64,000 bases of DNA from Pinus tabuliformis (GCA_031772625.1 CM062810.1:451484014-451548013), one strand, 5' to 3'; positions 47,000 through 57,800 are shown, numbered from the stretch's first letter. Program-made: numbers and translations. Notes: generated by a model not told the origin, from the letters alone.

Positions 47000-49470
47000 A
47001 TGTCATTGGGTAGTTGTCCGACTTAATGCTAGGGTAGGTAATCTGTCCAAAATATTTGGACCTTGGGAGCCCTGTAGTAGATGTGCACATCAATGGCACC
47101 ATTGTTCCACACACTCTAATCGATATTTGGGTTACCATTAATGTGATGACCAAGGACACCATGGTCAAGCTCAAGGAAAATTTTAAGGATGGAAAATTTT
47201 CTTGAAGTTTAAAACATTGGCGAATCTCACTAATCCCTAATATGCAAATTATAAATGTTTATTGATATATTTGTAAAATTAATCAAATTTATAATTATTT
47301 TATATATAGTCTCTATATAATGTTGGCGATTTTTAAGGTATAATAATTTTATATTCTAAAATTTGGGCGAATTTTCTTTTATAAAATTGGAAATTGGCGA
47401 ATCTTTTTTGTGGAAAAATCATGGAAAATTAGCCCACTGGGCGAACATTAGCCCCTAAAATTTTCCATGGGACTCAAGCTCAACCTCCAAGAGTCATTGA
47501 GGAAGACCACAACAATTCTATAACATGTAGACTGTTCCACTGTAACCCCTAAGGGAATTATGGAGGATGTGATGGTCTCCATTGACTCGTAGGAGTACCC
47601 TGCAGATTTCCTATTTCTCCAGCCTAAGGCCAAGCTTACTAGTTATCCTCTCATCCTTGGGAGGCCATGGTTGGCCATTTTCGATGATTACATTAGTTGT
47701 AGAGTGGGGAATATGACCATCAAGAATGGGCATATGTCCAAGAAGTTCATCATATACCCTCATGTACAACCTTCTCTAAAGCATGATTTACCTTTATGGT
47801 TGGAGGAGGAGGAGGAAGATGAAGTTTATTTCACCCAACCTTATGCCTTGGAAGCAACCATGGGAGGAGGACAACAAGATGAGGATGACTTGATTAAACA
47901 CCTGCTCCAAAGTCCAACTCCCGGTTCATTACCTTTAGAAGAATTAGTAAAGGAAATCCAAAAAAATCATCCAATTGAATTATCCATGGTCGATTCCAAC
48001 CCAGTCCATGTCAAAACCATAGAGTTCAGCCTAAAGAGAACCCTGAAAATCAATCCATCTCTTTCTGCTCTCAAATAGGAGAAGCTATGCAACATGTTAA
48101 ATGAAAATCTAGAAGCCTTTGCTTGGAGTTACAAGGAAATGAAGGGAGTACACCCCTTAGTATCTACTCACCACATATAAATCAAAGAAGGTTGCAAGCT
48201 AGTCCGGCAACCACAAAGGAGGATGAATCCAGCTCTTAAAGATATAGTCAAAGAAGAACTACAAAAAGTACTAGATGTAGGACTCATTTACCCTATCTCC
48301 GATAGTGAGTGGGTCTCTCTTTTGGTGTTAGTTCGCAAGAAAATTGGTAAGTGGATGACTTGTGTCGATTAAAGGGAGTTGAAAAAATCCACAAAGAAGG
48401 ATCATTTTCCTTTACCCTTCATTGACCAAGTGCTATATGGCCTGGTAGGGAAAAGGTTTTTCTCTTTCCTAGATGGATTCAGTGGGTACAACCAAATCCA
48501 GGTCTACCTAGAAGATCAGGATAAGACCACATTCACCTGTCCTTGGGGTACTTTTTCCTATAGGGTCCTTCCCTTTGGCCTATCCAATTCTCTTGCCACT
48601 TTCTAGAGAGAAACCTTGAGTATTTTCATTGAATTAGTCCATGATGCGGTGGAGATTTATGTGGATGATTTTAAACCTTATGGCTGTGATATTCAAGAAG
48701 CCTTGTCTACACTAGGTAAAGTATTGCACAAATGCATTGAAATGAACCTATTTCTCAGTCCTAAAAAATGTCAATTCTTAATGACTGCAGGGACAGTGCT
48801 AGGTCATTCAATATCTTAGTAAGGAATGTAGGTGGACCTAAACAAAATAGTTATCATGCAAAGTGTCCCACCTCCTCAAAATAATATAGATGTCAGAAGT
48901 TTCCTAGGGTCAGCTAGATACTACCAAAGGTTCATAAAGGACTTCAGCAAGTTGGCCTCTCCTTTATCTGGTTTGTTGGCCAAAGATTCTGAATTTATAT
49001 GGTCAAAAACATGTCAAGAGGCCTTATAGATCCTAAAGGATAAGTTAACCACTGCACCAATTCTCCGAGGCCCAAAATGGGCCCTCGCTTTTCATATTCA
49101 TGTTGATGCCTAGCACGAAGCCATAGGAGTAGCCCTAGGTCAGATAGATGAAAAATTGTCTTATGCTATTTATTTTATTAGTAAGAACTTATCAAAGGCT
49201 CAACTAAATTATACAGTGACTGAAAAGGAACTCCTAGTCATTGTGCATTCATTAAACAAATTCAGGCATTACATATAGGCTATCAAACATTTGTGCATAT
49301 TGACCATGTTGTAATCAAATATTTATTGAACAAACTAGATGTAAATGCTCGAATTATAATATGATTACTTTTATTACAACAGTTTGATCGAACCATCGTT
49401 GATAAGCCTGGTAAGGAAAATGTTGTTGCAAACTTTTTATCTAGGGTAAATTTGCCTCCAGGTAAAGAAG
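47000..49470 (+). pseudogene. Protease, RT and RNase H of element D
   Basis: The protease (about 47,040-47,720) is split by a MITE-like insertion. Its second half reads GRPWLAIFDDYISCRVGNMTIKNG near 47,660-47,720. RT runs at about 48,190-49,020 with HFPLPFIDQVL, SFLDGFSGYNQI, LPFGLSN and the catalytic YVDDF near 48,660. RNase H follows at about 49,060-49,280 (YAIYFISKNLSKAQLNYTVTEKE). Order and sequence match B throughout, and there is no extra RNase H before RT. Many breaks. Confidence 0.85.
47175..47473. mobile_element. MITE-like DNA transposon insertion (299 bp) in element D
   Basis: The insert is bounded by a perfect 10-bp direct repeat, TCAAGCTCAA, at 47,165-47,174 and 47,474-47,483. 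Element B has the matching sequence only once. The left end reads GGAAAATTTTAAGG. Near the right end lies CCTAAAATTTTCC, its inverse with one mismatch, starting about 20 bp before the border, so the terminal inverted repeat is offset. The insert is very AT-rich, with no ORF. The word TTGGCGAAT and close variants recur four to five times. A 9-11 bp target duplication is typical of Mutator-like elements, so a non-autonomous MULE-type MITE is most likely. Confidence 0.75.
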
Positions 49471-49479
49471 GAATGATGG

Positions 49480-49744
49480 ATGACCAGTTACCAAACGAGC
49501 ACTTACTTGCTCTTTCCATTCTCTCTCCATGGTTTGCTGATATATAAAACTATTTGGTATCATCACAGTTCCCACCAAACTTGTCCTCCAAAGAAAAGAG
49601 CAAGATAGTCAAGAAAAGCACCCCCTTCACTTGGATTGGGGGCAATCTTTTCAAACTTGGCACAGATCAAATCTTAAGAAGGTGTGACAGGGAAGAGGAA
49701 GTCTTTGACATCCTTTTGTCCTATCATGATGGGCCTTGTGGAGG
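49480..49744 (+). pseudogene. Integrase start of element D, cut by element C
   Basis: The sequence linking RNase H to integrase and the H2C2 zinc-binding beginning (YHDGPCGG) match B at 12,230-12,460. It ends exactly where C's LTR begins. Several breaks. Confidence 0.85.
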
Positions 49745-49936
49745 TGTTGTACTCTACAACACCCCCCCATTTCTTATCATTTTATTCACAAAATTATCAT
49801 ACGAAATGGGTCCCTTTAAAGTTGATTGGTATCAATATTGCATTATTGATAAAAGGTCTGAAAACCAAATAAAAAACATTATAAAACCCTTTTCAGAAAA
49901 AACCCATTGTTGTCAAATAATTCAATCTTTATCATT

Positions 49937-50250
49937 GCGATAAAGCGATCGCAAGATCGCATATCGCAATGACATAAGGCATATAAATAAGTGGCACATT
50001 GGTCTACACCGATGCGATATCGCTATCGGCTATCGGCAATACTCCATGCACATTTTAAAATGCCCCATGCCTTTGGCCCCGATGCGATGCGATATCGGCG
50101 ATCAGCAATCGGCAATATATAATGCATATCTCATATGATCTCAATACTCCCGATGTGATGCGATATTGCTATCGGCTATCGGGGTTTTCAAAAGATGTCA
50201 ATATAAAGGATTTAAGTTTGCCCCGATCGCCGATTGCGATAAAGCGCAGA
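49937..50250 (+). promoter_or_regulatory. Five CGAT-rich clusters spaced about 71 bp (U3 of element C)
   Basis: Clusters start at about 49,937, 50,009, 50,079, 50,150 and 50,223, giving steps of 72, 70, 71 and 73 bp. Typical words are GATGCGATATCGCTATCGG, CTATCGGCTATCGGC, GCGATCGC and GATCGCCGATTGCGAT. AT-rich DNA separates them. The same array is in the 3' LTR at 61,966, 62,039, 62,108, 62,179 and 62,252. The words are rich in CpG and in palindromes. This looks like an array of binding sites or a structured region upstream of the LTR ORF, but no factor is identified. Confidence 0.65.
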
Positions 50251-50611
50251 TTTCAAAAAACCGTTGGAATAAAGGGATATCATGATTTATTCATATTAAA
50301 GGTTTGATCCGCCCAACAATGATTCACCTGCGCTCAACTGCCAAAACATCTACAGCACGCTTAAATGAATCATTCGGCCGATTAATGATATAATGGGCAT
50401 TTAGGATTGGCAGGTTTTAAACGACCATTTAATGTGATCGTAAGTCCTAAAATCCTCCCATGGATTGCATCTGCACCCATTTTAAAAGTTAATCCCTTAT
50501 TACGCATCAGTCACTATAGCTCATTAATTTGAAGTTTTCATTGCCAATTCTCCGTGTTACGTTTATTTCGCCTCTGTGTAGAATTCATCCCAAGGAGAAA
50601 GCTCAAGCAAA

Positions 50612-53600
50612 ATGGGGAAGAAGTCCAAGAAGACCACAGGCACTTCTGCTGCACCAGCTGCAGGACAAGTTGCCATTGACAGAAAGAAAGGATTAATCTC
50701 GGATACCACATGTTCTGGTCTTGGCAGAACTACTTGGCAGAGCACCTATAACCTGATTGAGATCGAAGAACCTAAAGTGACGGGCTTCTAAGCTACTGCA
50801 GATTCTACTCGGAAATCTGAAGGTACTTTGAAGGACTTAGCTGACTCCTTCCTTCACTGGATAGCAGCTAGGGAACAAATTCTCCCATACACAGATGTAG
50901 TGCGATGGGCAATTGAAGAAATCCCAATCATGGATAGAACCCTCAGCACCAGAGACGGGAGAATTTTCGGGTCATTCCAAGCAGATGATCTGAGGAAAAT
51001 GTATCATTTTCCTGAGCCATAGAAGATATACAATAAGGCGTTCCTGGACAAATTCACAAACGAGAATGAAGTTGAATCCGAATCCATCCGGGATTGGAGA
51101 CAAAACCCGGCGAAGCACAAACATGAGTCTTCCGGTAAGTACTCAGTTGATTCCCTGACTTATCCTTGTTGCTACGCTAGAATAATGATGTGTAGATTAT
51201 GGGGATTGCATGACTCTGCTAATTTCACTATAGAAACGGTCCCCTTAATGGAAGCTGCATGCCACAGTATAATAATGGATTGGACCACTATTCTCTCAGA
51301 TAAACTAGCCAAAGCTGTTCTTGAGTTTAGGAATAAGACTTCCATCTCTAAAAGGATAGTTCCCCCATTCTATTATAGTGCATATATTTTAGATACATTG
51401 TGTTTCAATTCTGAATTTCTCGTGCTCGGCTGGAGGTGGACTCCACAAGACCCCACGGCTATCCACATATACCATCAAAAATTATGGAAATCCTATTACA
51501 AGCACCATCTGTACCAAGTCTGCAATGGCTTTATGGTGCCTATTTATTATTTTATTTTTGATAAACCCAATCCCAAGATTTCCTACCAAGATGGGATTGA
51601 TTTAACAGCGGTAGAGAGATGGTTTGGAGAGGAGAAATTCACATATATAAGAGTTTTCAGTAGCCAAGCCGAGCCTCATGTTCTCCCTTTATATATACTG
51701 GATAAACTATTGGCAAGAAAAATCTCTTACCAGATTATTGCTGAGAGTGTTACACAGACTCTCAAAAAGAATAAAAAGCAGGGCTGACCCTCTTTTCCCT
51801 TGAGATGTGGTGTCTATACTCTGCATGATCTCAAACATGCACAAAAGGAAGCCACAAAGATTAAATCATTGACTCTGGCGACTCTCCCAAATAGGTAGTT
51901 TGATCCAAACAAAGTTGCCTATAATGCACTAGAACAGGCCAAATTGTCAAAATTTGACCATAAGGAAGATATGTTTGATGCCCTGTTCTATTCAGCTGAG
52001 GTAATAAATCAGGTTAGAGCATTGGCCAAAATGAAATATAATGATGAAGGGCTGACTGAATTTAAGAAACTTAGAGAACATAGGTTGCAAACTCTACCTC
52101 TAGATTTACTAGCGACATCATCAAGCGAGCCTGATCGACAACAGTCAAAGAAACCTCCGGTTACAATGAAGGATCAGAAGAAGGAACAAGAAGAAAAGCA
52201 GAAGAGAGCGCAGGAGGAAAAATAGAGAAGAGAGAAAGAGGAAAAGCAAAAGAAAGAGCACGAGGAAAGGCAAAAGAAAGAACAAGAGGAAAAGCAGAAG
52301 AGAGAACAGGAAAAAGTGCGGAAGGAGTCCCAAGATGAAAAACAAAAACAAACCACCATTGATGTCAATATAGATACTCATATTGACCCTAAATTGCTCC
52401 AGGAATGGAAGCAATTTGATTCCATCATCAGTGGGTTGGAATGTTCAAAGGACACAGAAACTTCCAAGACAATGAATACACAGGACATCAGTTCATCACA
52501 GGTTCTGAGTGGAACCAGTGGCCCACCCATTCATAAGAGGTAGAGATAATACCAAAAGACCCCTCCGACCAAATCATTTTGCAGGTAGAAGATATTCCTC
52601 CCCTGGATGTCTTCTACAGCCCAAGGCATAAAGTAGTGGTTAAATGACAAAGGAAAAGAAGAAGGACTGATCAACCTTCCCTTTTCCCAGAGCAAACTGT
52701 TACGGGAAATGTGGTTTGGAAGGAGGAATTTGACCCCTCCGATGACCTGACAAAACTGTCACAGTATGCAGGAGCCTATTCAGCAGCGACAATAGATAAG
52801 GCATCGGAGGTAAGTATTCTACTAAAAACCAAGGATCAAGAGATTTTATCATTACAGGCACAGTTAGCTGAAACAAGGTAGAAGGCGGAGCAGGCAGAGC
52901 AGCAATTGTTGACGCAACAACAATTAAATAGTCAACTAACTCAACAATTGCAAGCAGAAAAGCAAAGGATCGACCAAAGCACGATCCAGAAACAGAAATA
53001 ATTATCAGAGGCATTGGCACAATTAAAGGCAGCAAATGAGCAAATGATGAAGACAAAAGATGAGCAAATTGCGCAATTGTCATCACAGCTCGAAAAAATA
53101 AAGGGCGTTCCACAAGTCGCTGAATTTAGAGCAGAAGCATTACAAATAAACACTACATTAATATCCCAAATTAAGCTTCTGTGTCAACAAATCGCCCAGG
53201 CAGAGCCACTGTGTGAATTAACGGCATCCATAAATAAGCAAGTAGAGAAGGCCAGAACTGAATTGGATCAAGCCGAAGAAACCATAGCTGCATTTCTTGA
53301 CAGGCAGGATTCTGATCAAGGACAAGTGGTGAATTTGCCCAGGATCCTAGAACCACATAAAGATATACTCTTCACAGAATGGTAGTCCCAGTTAATGAAA
53401 GCAGAGAGGGCGGCTTCAAGATGTAAATCAACTTCTAGCAATTTAGTTGAGCTAGTTAATAACACTCTCTACTTATCAAATATGATTTCCCAATGTACAC
53501 CAGGAAAGTTGACAACTATGAAAACATTGGAGCAATTATGTTATCCAGATCTAGAAGAAAAGGGGAGGTTAATTGCTGGGATTAATAGTTTAACCTGGGA

Positions 53601-53802
53601 CACATATTGGTTCTTCCTGGTAAAGCCGCATACACAGAGAGCCGCCCTCAAGTGCCTAACATATGCAATCGGGTATATTATTCCCGATATTCAGGATGCG
53701 ACCTATGCCGCCCAGCTCAGCTCGCGCCTCAACAAACCACCTGAAGTAGAGCCAATGCTTGTGATAAGTCAGCTCATATATAAAGGCAAGCAACCTACTT
53801 GA
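50612..53802 (+). pseudogene. LTR-internal accessory ORF region of element C, 5' copy
   Basis: The start is the ATG at 50,612 (AAAATGGGG), with a Lys/Ser/Thr/Ala-rich beginning. A globular part (about 50,800-51,790) includes DGRIFGSFQADDLRKMYHF near 50,955-51,010 and MCRLWGLHDSANFTIE near 51,188. A Lys/Glu/Gln-rich run (about 52,140-52,340) and a long helical, Gln-rich coiled-coil part (about 52,790-53,380) come next. A final globular stretch then runs to 53,802. No pol motif, signal peptide or membrane segment was found. A TATA box lies 105 bp after the end. Function unknown. About five breaks in this copy, while the 3' copy at 62,642 is open as far as it can be followed. K-rich antisense ORFs here are shadows. 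Confidence 0.72.
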
Positions 53803-53906
53803 TGAATCATGCCGCCGACTGCCAGATCGCTGAAGAAAATCAGATCAAGATTGATTGATACCAATTAAATAGGATTTCTGTTTTATAGATAGGTAGATTA
53901 GTTAAG

Positions 53907-53916
53907 TATTTATAGA
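53907..53916 (+). promoter_or_regulatory. TATA box of element C LTR
   Basis: GTATTTATAGACCC about 105 bp after the LTR-internal accessory region and 780 bp before the LTR end. It is a plausible promoter for the genomic RNA, which would place the accessory ORF in U3. Confidence 0.5.
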
Positions 53917-54701
53917 CCCTTTCATTGTTTTGGAAAGGGTCGTAAAGTTTTGTACCAGACTTAAAGATTGAAGTTTGCACTATTGTGCTTTAGTCAATAT
54001 TCTTTTATGAAACTGGACCAGTTGTTCTTAATTTAACAAGGAAGCTTTTTATGCAATTGTGCACTATTGTCTTTGTTGAGAATGTTTCTGCGTTGAAGGA
54101 AGAATTACAAGTAGCGATTGATATTGGGAGTGTCAAGCAGCTCATATGGTATTTTTATCTATGTCTGAATTCATTCCTTTCATATGAATTGTTATTTGAT
54201 TATGCTTTGCTATTGTTGATTATATGCATGCGCTTTAACATCAGATCTATATTCCTTCCACTATTGGATGTTTTATGATGTGCCTTCTTTTAATCATGTA
54301 TGTGTCAATGATATAAATGATAAGTGTGGTGATATCGCTTTAATCGCTTTTCTTAACTATTTAAGCATAGTAATCCTGAATGAAATAATGTCCATGCCTG
54401 TTAAATGGAGTCATCTATATGCCTGTTTATAGACATAGACCATCAAGCGCTGCACTTTGAAGCTCAATAAGTTCCCGGGATAGGTAATAATTCTTATATT
54501 CTTGTTAATAGATTTAGTTATTCGCCCATCACTAGCTTAGTTTATAAATCATCCATTCATCTCGTTTATCCACTTTGGGAAACTGGTCCCATTATCCCCA
54601 GTCGGAGCCACTATTCCAAACGGAAAAGGAGTTGTACTAAGGTCCAGACCGGGTGGTTATCCCCAATGTTGTTGCAGCGATTTTCAAGGCATCAACATTT
54701 T

Positions 54702-54720
54702 TGGCGCTAGAAGGAGGGCC
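54702..54720 (+). other. Primer-binding-site-like sequence of element C
   Basis: TGGCGCTAGAAGGAGGGCC starts four T bases after the LTR end CAACA. TGG at its start fits a tRNA 3' CCA, and TTGGCGC just inside the 5' LTR is common in plant Ty3/gypsy elements. The tRNA is not identified. Only about 30 bp separate the LTR from the gag ATG. Confidence 0.7.
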
Positions 54721-54729
54721 TGGCTGTGA

Positions 54730-56400
54730 ATGGCACATAAACCAAAATCTATAAGCCATTCTAAGAGTAAATCTCCCTCCGATTGCCCTCAAACTTCTCA
54801 TTCGCATGCTGGTTCTCCAGTATCCAAACAAGAAGAAGAGGAATCAACTACCACTGCTCAAACCCATCATACTCCAGAACAATTAAGTCTTGAATCACCT
54901 GAAGTCCAGTCTCCTATCCACAAACTTCAGAGCTTCTCGATTTCACCACAGAAATCTGAGGTATCGCAAAGCAATGTGACTTCGCAGTTCAATTTACCTC
55001 ACCCTCTCACTAGACTTCAGAGCGAAAAGCTTGGTATTGAACCCATTGAGTTCCATTTACCCAAAAGGAAAAAGGCGAAGAAATATACTGAAGGATTTGA
55101 CAGTGAAGAACTTTCATCCACAACCTCCATTGCATCTTCTCCTCTGCAAAGTCAACCATCCACTCCCCCATTACATATTGTTGTTCACCAGGGATTAGGA
55201 GCTTCAACATCCCAACCTGCTCACTCCTCAACATTATTTCCTTCCTAGATATCTGGAGTCCCAACAGTAGTACCAACTACTACTGCTATTATAATGGCAG
55301 ATCCATGGACTAGACCTAGTGTAGTCAATATGCCTGCACCATTGCATCCATTACCAGATGCTCCTGAAAAATGGCTACCCAAGTTTAATCTAGATGATGG
55401 GACCCAGGCTGAGGAACACATTAATAATTTCATGTTGGGAGTCAACTTGAAAGGAGTAACAGAACAAGATGTTGTTGTTAGACTTTTTCCTTACACCTTG
55501 CAGGGATCAGCAAGATCCTAGTATTTTTCCCTACCCTCTGGTTCCATTACCAATTGGAACACTTTCCAAGAGAAGTTTCTTACCAAATATGGAGATGATA
55601 GGTCTTTGGCTACCCTAATAAACGACCTCTCCAATCTTAGGATAGAGCATAGGGAACCAATTAAGGAATTTAATGCTCGATTCAATAAACTCCTAAACAA
55701 AATCCCGACAGCCTCCAAACCAAGTGAACAAATTCGAAGCGAATGGTATATAACCACCTTGCCTGCCAATATAGCCATTTTTGTAGATAGGGCTGGGAAA
55801 CCTACCTTTGCCGAAAACATGAGAGAAGCACTTGTTGTGGAGAAACGTATCAATGCTCTAGAAAAGAAAGCTGCCCTGGAAGACAGAAAAGCCAAAAAAG
55901 TCTCTTTTAAAGATGACTCAAGAAAGAAAACCTCAAAAGACCCCTATGACATGGAGGGTTTGCAAAAAGTCCTAAAAACTTTATCAAATGAAATGGTTGA
56001 AATAAAGAAACAGGTAGCTGAGACCTCAACCAAAAGACCCTTTAGGACTTATAAGAAAAATGAATCAAAGCCACCAAATGTCATATCTAATGCTGATTCA
56101 GAGCAAGAAGAAGAGGAAGAGGAAACGATTTCACCAACTAGCGATGAAGAAGAAGTAGTAGAATGTCATGGAATGTGGGATTTTATACTCCCCAACTCTG
56201 ATACCGATAATGAAGAGGAAGCATTCCCGGTCACTACTAGGAGTAAAAGTACTTCCGAACCTGTTTAGGTAACATCAAAGAAAAGGAGTGCTAGTGCTTC
56301 TACAATCAAAGAAAAAATACCTGCAAAGAAATCACCGGCAGCAGTTCCCCAAAACCAGCCTTCAACTTCTAATACTCCTTCAATATCTAAAACATTAGTG
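54730..56400 (+). pseudogene. Gag of element C
   Basis: The ATG at 54,730 opens a Ser/Thr/Pro/Gln-rich leader with KSISHSKSKSPSD. The capsid-like domain lies at about 55,300-55,800 (PEKWLPKFNLDDGTQAEEHI, VVVRLFPYTLQGSA, DLSNLRIEHREPIKEFNARF). A Lys-rich and then Glu-rich acidic stretch (about 55,880-56,230) follows. No CCHC knuckle was found, unlike B. Gag would build the particle. Two or three breaks. Confidence 0.82.
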
Positions 56401-57220
56401 GTATCAGATTCAATGGAATACAACATTGTCGATGACATGAAGAAAACTAAAGCAAACATTACTATGTTTGAACTTAGTAAATTAAAACATCAACAGAAAT
56501 TGCTTCTCAAAGAACTGAATGTTGTTCCTTCTACACCTCTTCCCAGTGCAAAAGCTGCTAATGATTCAGGCCAACCTCCTCCCGGTATGGTTGAAGCTAC
56601 CGATTCAGTTCTGATTGGAGATAGATCAAATTCCCATACTCCACCCTTTCTTCTGACCTATGAGATTTACAACAGAAACTTACACAACTGTTTGATTGAC
56701 TCAGGGGCATCTTCTAACATTGAACCCGAGAAGTCTGCTATTCATATTGTGCAGTTGGATAGGACCAAAGTACAGGTTGTGGGAGAGATTAATTCTGTAA
56801 CTATCAGGTTATCTTCTGATCCCAGAGTAGTTCAAAGGATTGATATCCTGATAGCCGATATACCTGAATTTTACGGTTTAATCTTGAGTAGGGATTGGTC
56901 TGAAAAACTACATGGATATATTTCTACTAATTGGTCTCATATGTGGCTTCCCTATAAGGGTAAGCCAAATCAAATAAGGATCGATCGAGAAAAACATATG
57001 ACCCATACAGTCACTGAATTTGAGCAAGAAAACCAGCCTGTAGCATTTAATAACAACATTTTGGGGAATTATGCATCTGAGTCATTCTTTGGTAACTTTA
57101 CTGCCCAGTCATCCCATTTTTCAGTCAATCATTTTTCATCTCAAATTGAGAATTTTTCACAAACATATAAGTCTAGATGTTTCAATGATACTGAGAAGTC
57201 TGTAAATAAAAATGTTAATA
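56400..57220 (+). pseudogene. Aspartic protease of element C
   Basis: The active-site motif CLIDSGASSN is near 56,690-56,720, followed by flap-region and hydrophobic strand sequence (RIDILIADIPEFYGLILSRDW near 56,840-56,900). It cleaves Gag-Pol. DSGA is the canonical form, unlike DLGA in B. This segment reads without interruption into the RNase H-like domain that follows. Confidence 0.85.
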
Positions 57221-57800
57221 CTTCCTTATTTTGGTCATTATATTTCGATGGGTCCAAATCTAGTGAGGGATCAGGAGCAGTATGTATTTTGGTTAGCCCA
57301 CTAGGAGAAAAAACAATGTTGTCTTGTAGGCTGGAATTTGAATGTACAAACAATACAACTGAATATGAAGCCGTAGTCCAAGGACTCTATAAAGCGATCG
57401 GCCTTAAAGTACAATATTTAAAAGTATTCTGCGATTCTGAAATTATTATCAAACAGGTGAGAAATACAATCCATTGTCCTTCTAATCATCTTAAACATTA
57501 TCAATCGCTAGTACAAGAACTCACTTCACACTTTTTGGCATTCAATATCTCTGCCATCCCTAGATCTCAAAACTCGGCAGCCGACCTGCTAGCCAATGTA
57601 GCTTCTAAACTCCTACCTTTTGAGGACTACAACCCGGATAGATTTTCAGTAGAATTGCTTTTTAGGCCTTCAATTCCTGACAATGTCACTAATTGGAGAG
57701 TGTTCAATCATGATGAAAATATTTTAAAATTTTTAACTTTAAAGTCCTATGATAATCAAATTATTGAGGAAGATGAGCATGACTCTCAAATGAGAGAAAC
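57220..57800 (+). pseudogene. Extra RNase H domain between protease and RT (element C)
   Basis: The sequence has the full RNase HI layout: YFDGSKSSEGSGAVCILVSP (first Asp, near 57,240), NNTTEYEAVVQGLYKAI (Glu, near 57,350), VFCDSEIIIKQV (Asp, near 57,430) and SQNSAADLLANVA (last Asp, near 57,575). This is the plant/archaeal-like RVT_3 type rather than the Ty3-type RNase H, which is also present after RT. Plant Tat-group elements are known to carry such an additional RNase H. Here it lies before RT, in frame with the protease. All four acidic residues are visible. Confidence 0.85.

Larger units (their letters stand above)
42821..49744 (+). mobile_element. Element D: Ty3/gypsy relative of B, truncated in view by element C (fossil)
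   Basis: The 5' LTR (about 42,821-44,904), primer-site-like sequence, gag, protease, RT, RNase H and the start of integrase follow in order. All are clearly the same family as element B. At 49,744, inside the zinc-binding part of integrase (HDGPCGG), the sequence switches to element C's LTR, so C inserted into D and the rest of D should lie beyond C outside the window. A 299-bp DNA-transposon-like sequence is also inserted (47,175-47,473). D is much more decayed than B, with more than 25 breaks, and is therefore older or less constrained. Confidence 0.88.
49745..54697 (+). repeat. 5' LTR of element C (4.95 kb, contains an accessory ORF region)
   Basis: It begins TGTTGTACTCTACAACA, a perfect 7-bp inverted repeat around CTC, and ends ATCAACA followed at once by a primer-site-like sequence. 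Terminal TGTTG...CAACA is complementary. The first 2,226 bp are repeated at 61,775-64,000, including the accessory ORF start, which supports the ORF being inside the LTR. U3 would run to about 53,940, just past the TATA box, and R-U5 from there to 54,697. The 3' end of the LTR has not been compared with its partner because the window ends first. Confidence 0.75.

Noticed and set aside
49937-50250. CRISPR-like array
   Set aside because: Spacing is regular, but the repeat words are degenerate and overlapping, there are no unique spacers, and the context is a plant LTR.
51128-51140. Splice donor (CCGGTAAGTACT) in the C accessory ORF
   Set aside because: Coding sequence continues smoothly through it in the open 3' copy, so no intron is needed there.
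52145-52414. Antisense Leu/Phe-rich ORF resembling a membrane protein
   Set aside because: Reverse of a Lys/Glu/Gln-rich run in the sense ORF of element C; a shadow.
50612-53802. Internal-region ORF upstream of gag, as in elements with an ORF1
   Set aside because: The same ORF follows the second repeat after pol, and the primer-site-like sequence lies after it, so it is placed in the LTR; the tandem-element alternative is kept as the refutation test.
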